A stretch of 21,499 nt of DNA from a virus: IMG/VR virus record IMGVR_UViG_3300027333_000334, positions 1-21,499 of that record, one strand, 5' to 3'. Below are positions 6,943-13,621 of this stretch, in pieces (the stretch's first letter is position 1; every line of letters begins with the position of its first letter). Both the position numbers and the translations under genes were made by a program. The notes beneath the pieces are model-generated. The model was not told the origin of the DNA. It saw only the letters and a list, made by a program, of their open reading frames with translations, and did not search any database.

Positions 6943-8517
6943 ATGAGCTTTTCCCTTCGCCCCTACCAAAGCGCTGCCATCCAAGGCATTTACAACTATT
7001 TCCAAGATGAGAGCGGCAACCCGCTGGTGGTGATTCCTACCGCTGGTGGCAAGTCCCTTGTCATGGCCACCTTTGTTGAAGGCGTGCTCAAAGCCTTTCC
7101 AGATCAGCGCATCCTGATCGTGACTCATGTGCGTGAGCTGATTGAACAGAACTTTGCCGAACTCAAAAAGCTTTGGCCGCAAGCCCCGGCAGGGATTTAT
7201 TCAGCAGGTCTTAAGAAGCGTGAGATCCGTGCGCAGATTTTGTTTGCTGGCATCCAGTCCATTCACAAGCGTGTGTATGACGTTCAGCAGTGCGATCTGG
7301 TGTTGATTGATGAAGCGCATTTGATCCCACGCTCCTCAAACACGATGTACCGCAAGTTTCTTGATGGCTTGAAGCGCATTAACCCCATGCTCAAAGTGAT
7401 TGGTCTGACGGCCACGCCATACCGCCTTGACTCTGGGTTGTTGCATGAAGGTAGTGAGGCCATCTTCACTGACATCGCCTACGAGGTTTCGGTGCGCGAG
7501 TTGATTGATGACCACTACCTTTCGCCACTGATCTCCAAACGCATGGCAACGCAAATTGACCTCACTGGTGTGGGTACACGCGGCGGTGAGTTCATCCCGA
7601 AGGATTTGGAAGCGGCCATTGACCAGGACGCGATCACACAAAGCGCAGTCAATGAAATCTTCTCGTACTCAACAAACCGCAAAAGCTGGCTGATCTTTTG
7701 TGCAGGCGTGGACCATGCGTACCACGTGCGTGATGCGGTGCGCAGCAGAGGCGTGACCTGCGAGACGATTGTGGGCGATACGCCCAGCGCCCAGCGCGAA
7801 GCGATCATCAATGACTTCAAGGCCGGACGAATTCAGTGCCTGACCAATGCCAATGTCTTGACGACAGGCTTTAACGCTCCTGCAGTAGACCTGATTGCCA
7901 TGCTGCGCCCGACCAAGTCGGCGGGTTTGTATGTGCAGATCGTGGGCCGTGGTTGCCGCCTTGCACTGGGCAAGACTGACTGCCTGGTGCTCGACTTCGC
8001 CGGGAACATTGCGCGCCACGGACCCATTGACGCCATCAAGCCCAAGACACCCAAAGCGGGTGAAGACGGCGATGCGCCCACCAAAGCCTGCCCTGAGTGC
8101 GACAGCATCGTGCACGCGGCGGTACGTCAGTGCCCCGACTGTGGCCACATGTTCCCGGAGCCGCAAATCAAGATTGACGCCAAAGCCAGCACTTTGGACA
8201 TCCTCTCTGGCGGTCCACCCGAGTGGGTGCCCGTGACACGGGTCAGCTATGCCCGGCACGACAAGACTGGTAAGCCGCCGTCACTTCGAGTTGATTACTG
8301 GAGTGGACTGAGTTCCCACAGCGAATGGGTTTGCATTGAGCACCAGGGCTATGCGCGGCAAAAGGCTGCGAGCTGGTGGGCAAACCGAGCACCGGGGCTG
8401 CCACTTCCCCGTGGTGTTGATGAAGCTCTGGCCGTATCGCAGCGGCTCAAGTGCCCATCCCAGATCGCGGTGCGCCCGAGCGGGCGTTACACAGAAATCG
8501 TCGGCGCGCGCTTTTGA
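6943..8517 (+). CDS. SF2 DEAD/DEAH-box helicase with C-terminal zinc ribbon
   Basis: 524 residues, starting seven bases after AGGAG (6931-6935). Motif I is IPTAGGKS (31-38), motif II is DEAH (123-126), motif III is LTATPYR (154-160), and motif VI is QIVGRGCR (331-338). The two RecA-like lobes are followed by a CxxC-x10-CxxC zinc ribbon at Cys 382, 385, 396 and 399 and then about 120 residues of unknown function (WVPVTRVSYARHDKTGKPPS). The order resembles UvrB/Res-type phage helicases that unwind DNA for replication or recombination. It lies between the nuclease and the primase within the replication operon. Activity as an ATP-dependent DNA helicase is well supported by motifs; the substrate is not known. 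Confidence 0.88.
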   Translation: MSFSLRPYQSAAIQGIYNYFQDESGNPLVVIPTAGGKSLVMATFVEGVLKAFPDQRILIVTHVRELIEQNFAELKKLWPQAPAGIYSAGLKKREIRAQILFAGIQSIHKRVYDVQQCDLVLIDEAHLIPRSSNTMYRKFLDGLKRINPMLKVIGLTATPYRLDSGLLHEGSEAIFTDIAYEVSVRELIDDHYLSPLISKRMATQIDLTGVGTRGGEFIPKDLEAAIDQDAITQSAVNEIFSYSTNRKSWLIFCAGVDHAYHVRDAVRSRGVTCETIVGDTPSAQREAIINDFKAGRIQCLTNANVLTTGFNAPAVDLIAMLRPTKSAGLYVQIVGRGCRLALGKTDCLVLDFAGNIARHGPIDAIKPKTPKAGEDGDAPTKACPECDSIVHAAVRQCPDCGHMFPEPQIKIDAKASTLDILSGGPPEWVPVTRVSYARHDKTGKPPSLRVDYWSGLSSHSEWVCIEHQGYARQKAASWWANRAPGLPLPRGVDEALAVSQRLKCPSQIAVRPSGRYTEIVGARF

Positions 8518-8534
8518 TGTCGAGCGCATAAATG

Positions 8535-8855
8535 ATGTGCGCCATTTGCAGGCGCGATGCCCGAGTGTATGGGTTCGCGCCATGTTTGATCCGTATTGAT
8601 GCGCCGAGCGTGAAGTTGTGCTCCCGGCGCTGTCAAAACATTGCAGCAAGGCTAAAGGGAATGATTGATCCAAACCAACACGAAACCAACGCGCTGGCAG
8701 CGGCCTGCCAGACGGGGGGCGAGTACGTCGAGTCACTCGCCAAAACAGATCTGACCAGTTTCACCGCAGTGGAGTGGTCAACCTTGATTGATGTGGTCGT
8801 GACCGCGTTTCAAGACTCACTTCGTACTGCCTATGCAGACGATCCACCATTTTGA
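8535..8855 (+). CDS. DUF6511 domain-containing phage protein
   Basis: 106 residues from ATG 8535 (an ATG at 8532 is in frame; neither has a good ribosome binding site). Four Cys (CAICRRDARVYGFAPC and LCSRRC) form a likely zinc-binding N-terminus. The second half (DPNQHETNALAAACQTGGEY, then ESLAKTDLTSFTAVEWSTLI) is helical and matches the DUF6511 pattern as I remember it. Such proteins are seen next to primase-helicase genes in proteobacterial prophages and have no known function. Its stop lies nine bases before the primase ATG, so the ribosome binding site of the primase is at its very end. Confidence 0.7.
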   Translation: MCAICRRDARVYGFAPCLIRIDAPSVKLCSRRCQNIAARLKGMIDPNQHETNALAAACQTGGEYVESLAKTDLTSFTAVEWSTLIDVVVTAFQDSLRTAYADDPPF

Positions 8856-8863
8856 AGGAACGC

Positions 8864-11173
8864 ATGAATCCAAATAATTACATGGCCCAGTTAGGGGCCA
8901 CACTCGTAGATCGCGGGTACGCCATTCTGCCGATCCAGCCCAGCACTAAAAAGCCAGGCATGTTTCGCCTGGGTGCCTGGCAGGACTACCCCAAGTGGAG
9001 CCGCCACTGTGAGCGTGACACGACCGAGAACGAAGTCGACATCTGGGGCGACTGGCCCGAGGCGGGCATCGGTATTGCCGCAGGCAAGGTGATCGGCATC
9101 GACATCGATGTGCTGCAGTCCAAAGACATCGCAGTTCAGATTGAGGGTCTGGCAAAACGGCTGCTGGGCGACACACCCGCAGTTCGTATTGGAAACGCGC
9201 CCAAGCGCTTGCTGGTGTACCGAGCCGCTCAGCCGTTCAGCGGTTTCAAGTACCCGCCGATAGAGGTGCTGGGCGTGGGGCAGCAGTTCATTGCGTACGG
9301 CATTCACCCAGACACTGGCAGACCCTACGAGTGGCCGGTGCAAACCCTGGCCGATCTGAAAATTGAGGAACTGCCCGTCATCACCGAGGCGCAGGCACGC
9401 GAGTTTGCGCGCCAGGCCTACGAGATGGTCCCCGAATCCATGCGTCCCAAAAGTCTGGGCGTGGGTTTGAAGTTACCCGTGGCGTTTGCCAATCTGCCCG
9501 AGCAGCGCGGTACGTTTGAGGCAGTACAAGACGCGCTGCAGTACATCGCTAACCAGGACCTGGACTACGACAGTTGGGTGCGCATCGGCATGGCCATCAA
9601 AGGTGCGCTTGCCGAGAAAGGCTGGCCGCTCTTTGAGTCCTGGTCTGCGTCGTCCAGTAAAAACGATGCCAAGACAACCGCTAAAAGTTGGGGGAGCTTT
9701 TCGCCTCAGCGCATTGGGGCGGGAACCATCTACAAGCTGGCGCTGGACAACGGCTGGATTCCAGATGCTGATCTGCAACTCAATGGAGAGATTGTGATGA
9801 ATGGACATCACCCGGCCAAGGAGATGCTGCAAACGCTGCAAACATCAAACCCCATCACGATTGATGGATCAGGTGCACCCCCCGTGCTGCCACCACCCAA
9901 ACCACTGCCGACGGGCTGGGACCAAGTTGGCGGCGTGATTGCCGACATGATGGCGCTCATGGGAACGACGGCAAAGCGTCCACAGCCCGTGCTGGCGCTC
10001 GGAGCCAGCCTATGCGCCATCGGCGCGCTAATGGGGCGCAAGTACCGCACTGAGAGCAACACGCGCTCAAACCTGTATGTCGTAGGCATCGCTGAAAGCG
10101 GCGCAGGAAAAAACCACAGCCGCGTGGTGATCAATGAGTTGTTTCGCAAAGCCGGGCTGCTGCAATACCTGGGCGGCAATAAGATCGCATCAGGCTCGGG
10201 CCTCTTAACCGCCATCCAGCGTCAGCCCGCCATTCTGTTTCAGCTTGATGAGTTCGGCATGTTTTTGTCAGCTGCCGCTGACCGTAAACGCTCGCCGCGC
10301 TATATCTGTGAAATCCTGGACCTGATGACCGAGTTGTACACCACCTCGGGCACGACTTACTTTGGCATTGAGTACGCAAGCAACCAGCTCAACAACGCGC
10401 ACCGGGCAATTCACCAGCCCTGCGCCTGCATCTACGGCACCACCACGCCGATTCACTTTTGGCAGGCGCTCCAAGCTTCCAATGTGGCCGACGGCTCTCT
10501 GGCGCGCTTTCTGATTCTGGAGAGCGAGGACGATTTTCCCGACAGCAACGAACTCTTTGGCACGATCGATCCACCGCAAGACCTGATCGACCGGCTGCTC
10601 CTGATCCACCAGGGCGGTGGGCAGTTGAGTGGCAACCTCACGGATGTGGGTGCGATTGACGAGGTGCTTGTCGATCCGCGCGTAGTCCCCATGACCGCGC
10701 AGGCGCGTGACGCTTTTCGCGTGCTGGACCACGAGTTACTGGGGCGGCTTCGCTTGTCGCGAGGCACCGGTTTTTCATCGATCCTGGCGCGCATCGAGGA
10801 GAACGCCACCAAACTGGCGCTGATTCGTGCCGTGTCGCGGGACGCGTTGACGCCGCAGATCGAGGACCACGATGCGCATTGGGGGATTGCGCTCTCGCGC
10901 CACTGCGCCGAACTGACAATCCGAGAAGCCACGGCGCGCGTCTCAGAAAACCAGGTCGAGTCCAACCACAAACGCGCCCTGCAAATCCTGCGTGATGGCG
11001 ATGCCGCTGGAATGTCCAAGAGCGAGTTCACACGGCGTACCCAGTTCATGGACCACCGCCAGCGGGACGGCGTGCTGCGCACCTTGACGGACGCCCACCT
11101 GGTTGAGATGTTCGCCAAGCCAACGGGCGGCAGGCCCAGCCAATGGGTCAAACTGGCTGACGCATATGAGTAG
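8864..11173 (+). CDS. Bifunctional primase-polymerase / DUF3987-like helicase fusion
   Basis: 769 residues from ATG 8864, five bases after AAGGA (a TTG at 8852 is in frame but sits before that site). The N-terminal prim-pol domain (about 10-190) has acidic residues in GIDID (78-82) and the VGQQFIAYGIHPDTG segment at 137-151. A PriCT-2-like helical domain follows at about 218-297 (YIANQDLDYDSWVRIGMAIK). A proline linker near 340-348 leads to a P-loop ATPase with Walker A IAESGAGKN (408-416) and Walker B ILFQLDEF (456-462), DUF3987-like. The protein would prime and unwind phage DNA. A repeat-rich gene-free region begins right after its stop, the usual place for a phage origin. Confidence 0.88.
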   Translation: MNPNNYMAQLGATLVDRGYAILPIQPSTKKPGMFRLGAWQDYPKWSRHCERDTTENEVDIWGDWPEAGIGIAAGKVIGIDIDVLQSKDIAVQIEGLAKRLLGDTPAVRIGNAPKRLLVYRAAQPFSGFKYPPIEVLGVGQQFIAYGIHPDTGRPYEWPVQTLADLKIEELPVITEAQAREFARQAYEMVPESMRPKSLGVGLKLPVAFANLPEQRGTFEAVQDALQYIANQDLDYDSWVRIGMAIKGALAEKGWPLFESWSASSSKNDAKTTAKSWGSFSPQRIGAGTIYKLALDNGWIPDADLQLNGEIVMNGHHPAKEMLQTLQTSNPITIDGSGAPPVLPPPKPLPTGWDQVGGVIADMMALMGTTAKRPQPVLALGASLCAIGALMGRKYRTESNTRSNLYVVGIAESGAGKNHSRVVINELFRKAGLLQYLGGNKIASGSGLLTAIQRQPAILFQLDEFGMFLSAAADRKRSPRYICEILDLMTELYTTSGTTYFGIEYASNQLNNAHRAIHQPCACIYGTTTPIHFWQALQASNVADGSLARFLILESEDDFPDSNELFGTIDPPQDLIDRLLLIHQGGGQLSGNLTDVGAIDEVLVDPRVVPMTAQARDAFRVLDHELLGRLRLSRGTGFSSILARIEENATKLALIRAVSRDALTPQIEDHDAHWGIALSRHCAELTIREATARVSENQVESNHKRALQILRDGDAAGMSKSEFTRRTQFMDHRQRDGVLRTLTDAHLVEMFAKPTGGRPSQWVKLADAYE

Positions 11174-11185
11174 ACGGTCCAAACA

Positions 11186-11215
11186 GACTCCACGTTTGAA
11201 AGATGAAGTATTGAA
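11186..11215 (+). repeat. 30-bp direct repeat, copy A
   Basis: The segment starts GACTCCACG and contains TTTGAAAGATGAAG and the beginning of an ATTGAAAGAAG box. It matches copy B (11424-11453) at 29 of 30 positions; the only difference is G against C at the ninth base. The two copies enclose a gene-free, partly AT-rich stretch of about 210 bases. Confidence 0.85.
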
Positions 11216-11314
11216 AGAAGCCCGCCCGGTGACTTCTTTCAATTACGACCTTCTTTCAATGGGGGTGCCTCTATATACAAATAAATATTCGGGGGCCCTA
11301 TACACACAAAAAAT

Positions 11315-11348
11315 CCCTCGCGCGCGCGAAAACGTGCGCTCTGGAGGG
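11315..11348 (+). other. Strong GC hairpin within the repeat region
   Basis: CCCTC (11315-11319) pairs with GAGGG (11344-11348), and GCGCGCG (11322-11328) pairs with CGTGCGC (11333-11339, one G-U pair) around an AAAA loop, with a small asymmetric interior bulge. No T run follows, so it is not a standard terminator. It lies between the two groups of iterons and could be part of the origin or a transcript-end structure. Confidence 0.5.
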
Positions 11349-11423
11349 GTCAGAGAGGGTAGACAGAGAAATATGTATATATATTGAAAGAAGAAGTATT
11401 GAAATAAGTACCTCCCAGACCCG

Positions 11424-11453
11424 GACTCCACCTTTGAAAGATGAAGTATTGAA
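11424..11453 (+). repeat. 30-bp direct repeat, copy B
   Basis: Second copy of the repeat at 11186-11215, 238 bases downstream, 29 of 30 identical. It again overlaps the TTTGAAAGATGAAG and ATTGAA boxes, so the iteron unit is part of a larger repeated block. Confidence 0.85.
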
Positions 11454-11460
11454 GAAAGTC

Positions 11461-11627
11461 CCCGTCACCTGATGATGACTTTTTGCCAGCCCTGATAACC
11501 GCATCCGATTGAACAAATCGGCAATGACAGACATGAGGGAGCCGCACCCGCCCTGACACGGCCTTGGTGCCAGCGCTCCTCCAGGTCGCACAAGAACCCT
11601 TGTACGAACCCTTGGAGGACATCCCTG
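11461..11627 (+). other. Leader of the resolvase gene, no gene seen
   Basis: No open frame here looks coding. A six-pair inverted repeat (CCGATT 11505-11510 and AATCGG 11516-11521) and a tandem duplication of GAACCCTTG (11594-11602 and 11606-11614) are visible. The second GAACCCTTG runs directly into the ribosome binding site GGAGG (11614-11618) of the resolvase gene. No convincing promoter is seen. Confidence 0.4.
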
Positions 11628-12170
11628 ATGAATAACGAATCCACCCCGCGCCTTGTGATCCTCGCCCTGGACCTGGGCACCACCACCGGCTGGGCGCTGC
11701 GCTCGGCCAACGGCCCGGTGGCGCATGGCTTTGTGAGCTTCAAGTCCCAGCGCTTTGAGGGAGGCGGCATGCGATACCTGCGCTTTGGCCGGTGGCTCGC
11801 TGACATGCTGACCTTGAACGCGCCAAAGACTGGCGCACAGGCCAATTTAACGGGCATTGGAGCCGTTTACTTTGAAGAGGTGCGCCGTCACCTCGGCGTG
11901 GACGCCGCGCACGTCTACGGCGGCTTGCTGGCCACGCTGACCGCCTGGTGTGAGCACCACCAGATCCCGTACCAGGGCGTTCCTGTGGGCACCATCAAAC
12001 GCCATGCCACCGGCAAGGGCAACGCGGGCAAGGCAGAGGTGATTGCTGCCATGAAGGCGTTGGGCCACCCGGTCACCGACGACAACGAAGCGGATGCTCT
12101 TGCGCTCTTGCACTGGGCACTGGCACAGGGTTCAGATCCCGCCTTGGGCAAGGAGGTGCGCCATGGCTAA
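11628..12170 (+). CDS. RuvC-like Holliday junction resolvase of phage type
   Basis: 180 residues; the ATG lies nine bases after GGAGG. The RNase H-like fold is marked by D15 in ILALDLGTTTGWA, E83/E84 in VYFEEVRRH and an acidic cluster at D151, D152 and D156 (TDDNEADALALLHW). These match the four acidic residues of RuvC-type resolvases, including the phage forms that also act as Holliday-junction or flap nucleases. It would resolve branched DNA made by recombination and replication before packaging. It is the first gene after the candidate origin and is followed by a DUF6456-like gene whose ribosome binding site lies inside its own end. Confidence 0.82.
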   Translation: MNNESTPRLVILALDLGTTTGWALRSANGPVAHGFVSFKSQRFEGGGMRYLRFGRWLADMLTLNAPKTGAQANLTGIGAVYFEEVRRHLGVDAAHVYGGLLATLTAWCEHHQIPYQGVPVGTIKRHATGKGNAGKAEVIAAMKALGHPVTDDNEADALALLHWALAQGSDPALGKEVRHG

Positions 12171-12684
12171 AAAGCAAGTTGCACAGCCATTGACCCATGG
12201 CACTTTGGTAAGTCTGCCCGGCGGTCGGGTTGGTGAGTGGATCAGTGAGGCGGAGGAAGGCACCAGCTTTCGCACCGAGCATTTTCGGACTGTTGACTCG
12301 CTCGGTCTTTTGATGCGCAACGGCGCGATCACGGCACAGATGCACGATGCGGGTCAGGACTTCTCTCGCACATTTGTTTTTGCTCAGCTAAGTTCAGCGG
12401 GCTCACCACCGCTTGATCGCATACCTGGTGGTCATTGGCAGGACACGATGACTGAGCGCTGTGCCTGGGCTAGAAAGCGGTTGGGTGAGGCGCTCGATGC
12501 GGTGGGCGGTATCAGCAGCCCCGGTGGTTGCGCTGTCTGGCACGTGGCCGGTTTGGGACAAAGCGTGAAGGAGTGGTCTGCCCAAGAAGGGTGGAACGGA
12601 CGATCACTCAATCAATATGAAGCCAAGGGTATTTTGGTTGGCGCTTTGGGGGTGCTGGCTGTTCACTACGGGTACAGTAGGTGA
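12163..12684 (+). CDS. Phage protein with a DUF6456-like C-terminal domain
   Basis: 173 residues from ATG 12163 with AGGAGG (12151-12156) six bases upstream; it overlaps the resolvase end by eight bases. The segment CAWARKRLGEALDAVGGISS, then CAVWHVAGLGQSVKEWSAQE and LVGALGVLAVHYG, resembles DUF6456, which is helical and found in phages and alpha- and betaproteobacteria. The first 90 residues (VGEWISEAEEGTSFRTEHFR, MRNGAITAQMHDAGQDFSRT) are also typical of its N-terminal region. A DNA-binding or regulatory role has been suggested for such proteins but I see no clear motif. The family call is by eye. Its stop codon TGA (12682-12684) lies inside the -35 box of the next promoter. Confidence 0.6.
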   Translation: MAKKQVAQPLTHGTLVSLPGGRVGEWISEAEEGTSFRTEHFRTVDSLGLLMRNGAITAQMHDAGQDFSRTFVFAQLSSAGSPPLDRIPGGHWQDTMTERCAWARKRLGEALDAVGGISSPGGCAVWHVAGLGQSVKEWSAQEGWNGRSLNQYEAKGILVGALGVLAVHYGYSR

Positions 12685-12709
12685 CACAAATATCATCTGG
12701 TGATATACT
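12681..12709 (+). promoter_or_regulatory. TumE/TumA promoter with internal operator; predicted leaderless transcript
   Basis: The -35 GTGACA (12681-12686) and -10 TATACT (12704-12709) are 17 bases apart, and TG at 12701-12702 makes the -10 extended. The predicted start of transcription (seven bases after the -10) is 12716, the A of the toxin ATG. A palindrome, ATATCATCTGGTGATAT (12690-12706), with six-base perfect arms fills the spacer and overlaps the -10, as expected for autorepression by the antitoxin. Confidence 0.7.
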
Positions 12710-12715
12710 GAGACC

Positions 12716-13075
12716 ATGGAAGAACACCAAATCCGTACGCTCCTTGACCTCCATGACCAGATCATCGATCAGGAGGACGGCTATTGGCTCAAGATCGAGG
12801 CTTGGGAAGTTGCGCCCAGCAAGGATATTCCTCACGGAATCAGGTACACGCTTACCCTGCACGCGCCCAGTGGCAAAAGGATATTGGGGTATGACAACGC
12901 GCACGCCGTCAAAGTGAAGGGGAAGAAGTACTCTGGTCAGCGACTCCCGTTTGACCACAAGCACCGGCATGTAGCCGATAAGGGCGTGCCTTATGAATTC
13001 AAGGATGCGAATCAGTTGTTGTCAGATTTTTTTACCGAAGTCGATTCGGTTTTGAAAGAGGTGAGGTCAAAATGA
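12716..13075 (+). CDS. TumE-family (DUF6516) toxin
   Basis: 119 residues. The central strands YWLKIEAWEVAPSKDIPHGI, RYTLTLHAPSGKRILGYDNA and DHKHRHVADKGVPYEFKDAN, followed by QLLSDFFTEVDSVL, follow the pattern of the TumE/DUF6516 toxin family, including the GYDN and HKHRH segments that recur in it. No ribosome binding site precedes the ATG, and the promoter places the transcript start on that ATG, so it is probably a leaderless message. The stop overlaps the antitoxin ATG in ATGA (13072-13075), so toxin and antitoxin are translationally coupled, toxin first. TumE is a proposed RNA-acting toxin; the mechanism is not visible in the sequence. The pair is probably a prophage stabilisation or anti-phage cargo element. 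Confidence 0.8.
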   Translation: MEEHQIRTLLDLHDQIIDQEDGYWLKIEAWEVAPSKDIPHGIRYTLTLHAPSGKRILGYDNAHAVKVKGKKYSGQRLPFDHKHRHVADKGVPYEFKDANQLLSDFFTEVDSVLKEVRSK

Positions 13076-13419
13076 AAGTCATAAAAATTGGTATAGCCCC
13101 GCAGGAGAAGATCCGCGAGAGGGTTTTGGCTATCGCCAAAGGTGAGATCAAGCCTAAGGCATCAGACCCCAAAATCTGGTTCACCTCAATGCGATCTTTA
13201 TCCCAAGTCTTAAGCGATGAGAATCGCGCGCTCCTGGACGTTATTCGCACCGCTCGACCGGCATCAATCAGTGAACTGGCGGACATAACCGGGCGTAAGC
13301 AGGGTAATTTGTCTCGCACCCTGAAAACTATGTCCCGGTATGGGCTGGTGAAGATGGAAAAGAACGAACGCTCGGTGCGTCCGATCGCTCATGCCGAGAG
13401 CTATCAAATCATGGCGTGA
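13072..13419 (+). CDS. TumA/HVO_A0114-family winged-helix antitoxin
   Basis: 115 residues from ATG 13072, overlapping the toxin stop by four bases, with GAGG at 13060-13063 (seven bases of spacing). The C-terminal half (VIRTARPASISELADITGRK, then QGNLSRTLKTMSRYGLVKME) is a winged helix with a recognition helix near residues 78-90 and a basic wing. The first 50 residues (KIREKV-like charged helix, PKIWFTSMRSLSQVLSDENR) form the usual toxin-facing region of this HVO_A0114 group, which includes the antitoxins of TumE. It would bind the palindrome in its own promoter and repress the operon. No gene follows before the terminator at 13498. Confidence 0.75.
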   Translation: MKVIKIGIAPQEKIRERVLAIAKGEIKPKASDPKIWFTSMRSLSQVLSDENRALLDVIRTARPASISELADITGRKQGNLSRTLKTMSRYGLVKMEKNERSVRPIAHAESYQIMA

Positions 13420-13443
13420 ATCTGATTTAAAAATCGTACGAAA

Positions 13444-13478
13444 ACCCCTTGACGGGGTATATATCGAAGCGGTAGCAT
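13444..13478 (+). promoter_or_regulatory. Candidate late-region promoter with a hairpin around its -35
   Basis: TTGACG (13449-13454) and TAGCAT (13473-13478) are separated by 18 bases. ACCCC (13444-13448) and GGGGT (13454-13458) form a five-base inverted repeat around the -35. The predicted start is near 13485. The intrinsic terminator that follows ends at 13534, so a transcript of about 50 bases would result unless read-through occurs. Confidence 0.5.
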
Positions 13479-13497
13479 TCTGCTAATCACTCAAATT

Positions 13498-13534
13498 ACG
13501 CCCACACGGTTCGCGCCTTGTGGGCGTTTTGTTT
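13498..13534 (+). terminator. Rho-independent terminator
   Basis: ACGCCCACA (13498-13506) and TGTGGGCGT (13519-13527) form a perfect nine-pair stem with a 12-base loop, followed by TTTGTTT. It closes the TumE/TumA transcript and also lies right after the TTGACG/TAGCAT promoter. Confidence 0.85.
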
Positions 13535-13621
13535 GGGTCTTCACTTCCCCGCATCTATCGCGCTTGCAAGCAACCCTCGCTGGTTGACCTGCACGCCGCA
13601 CCCCAACCCGAAAGCTTCCCT

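Larger units (their letters stand above)
11209..11460. other. Candidate replication origin with ATTGAAAGAAG iterons
   Basis: ATTGAAAGAAG occurs exactly at 11210-11220 (+), 11233-11243 (-), 11250-11260 (-) and 11383-11393 (+). A one-mismatch copy lies at 11398-11408, and related boxes at 11195-11208, 11433-11446 and 11448-11458. The first two exact copies face each other across 12 bases and could form an 11-bp stem. Between the two groups lie AT-rich tracts (TATATACAAATAAATATT at 11272-11289 and ATATGTATATATATTG at 11371-11386). Repeated boxes around AT-rich DNA directly after a primase-helicase gene are the usual form of a phage origin. Origin activity is inferred; a regulatory array is the main alternative. 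Confidence 0.6.

Noticed and set aside
7669-8259. Reverse-strand frame of 196 residues opposite the helicase
   Set aside because: Antisense shadow of a gene with complete helicase motifs.
11103-11387. Forward frame running from the primase gene into the repeat region
   Set aside because: It begins inside the primase gene in another frame and its second half is iteron and simple-sequence DNA.
13520-13621. N-terminal extension of the methyltransferase from GTG 13520
   Set aside because: The GTG lies in the terminator stem and the added residues do not belong to the ParB domain.
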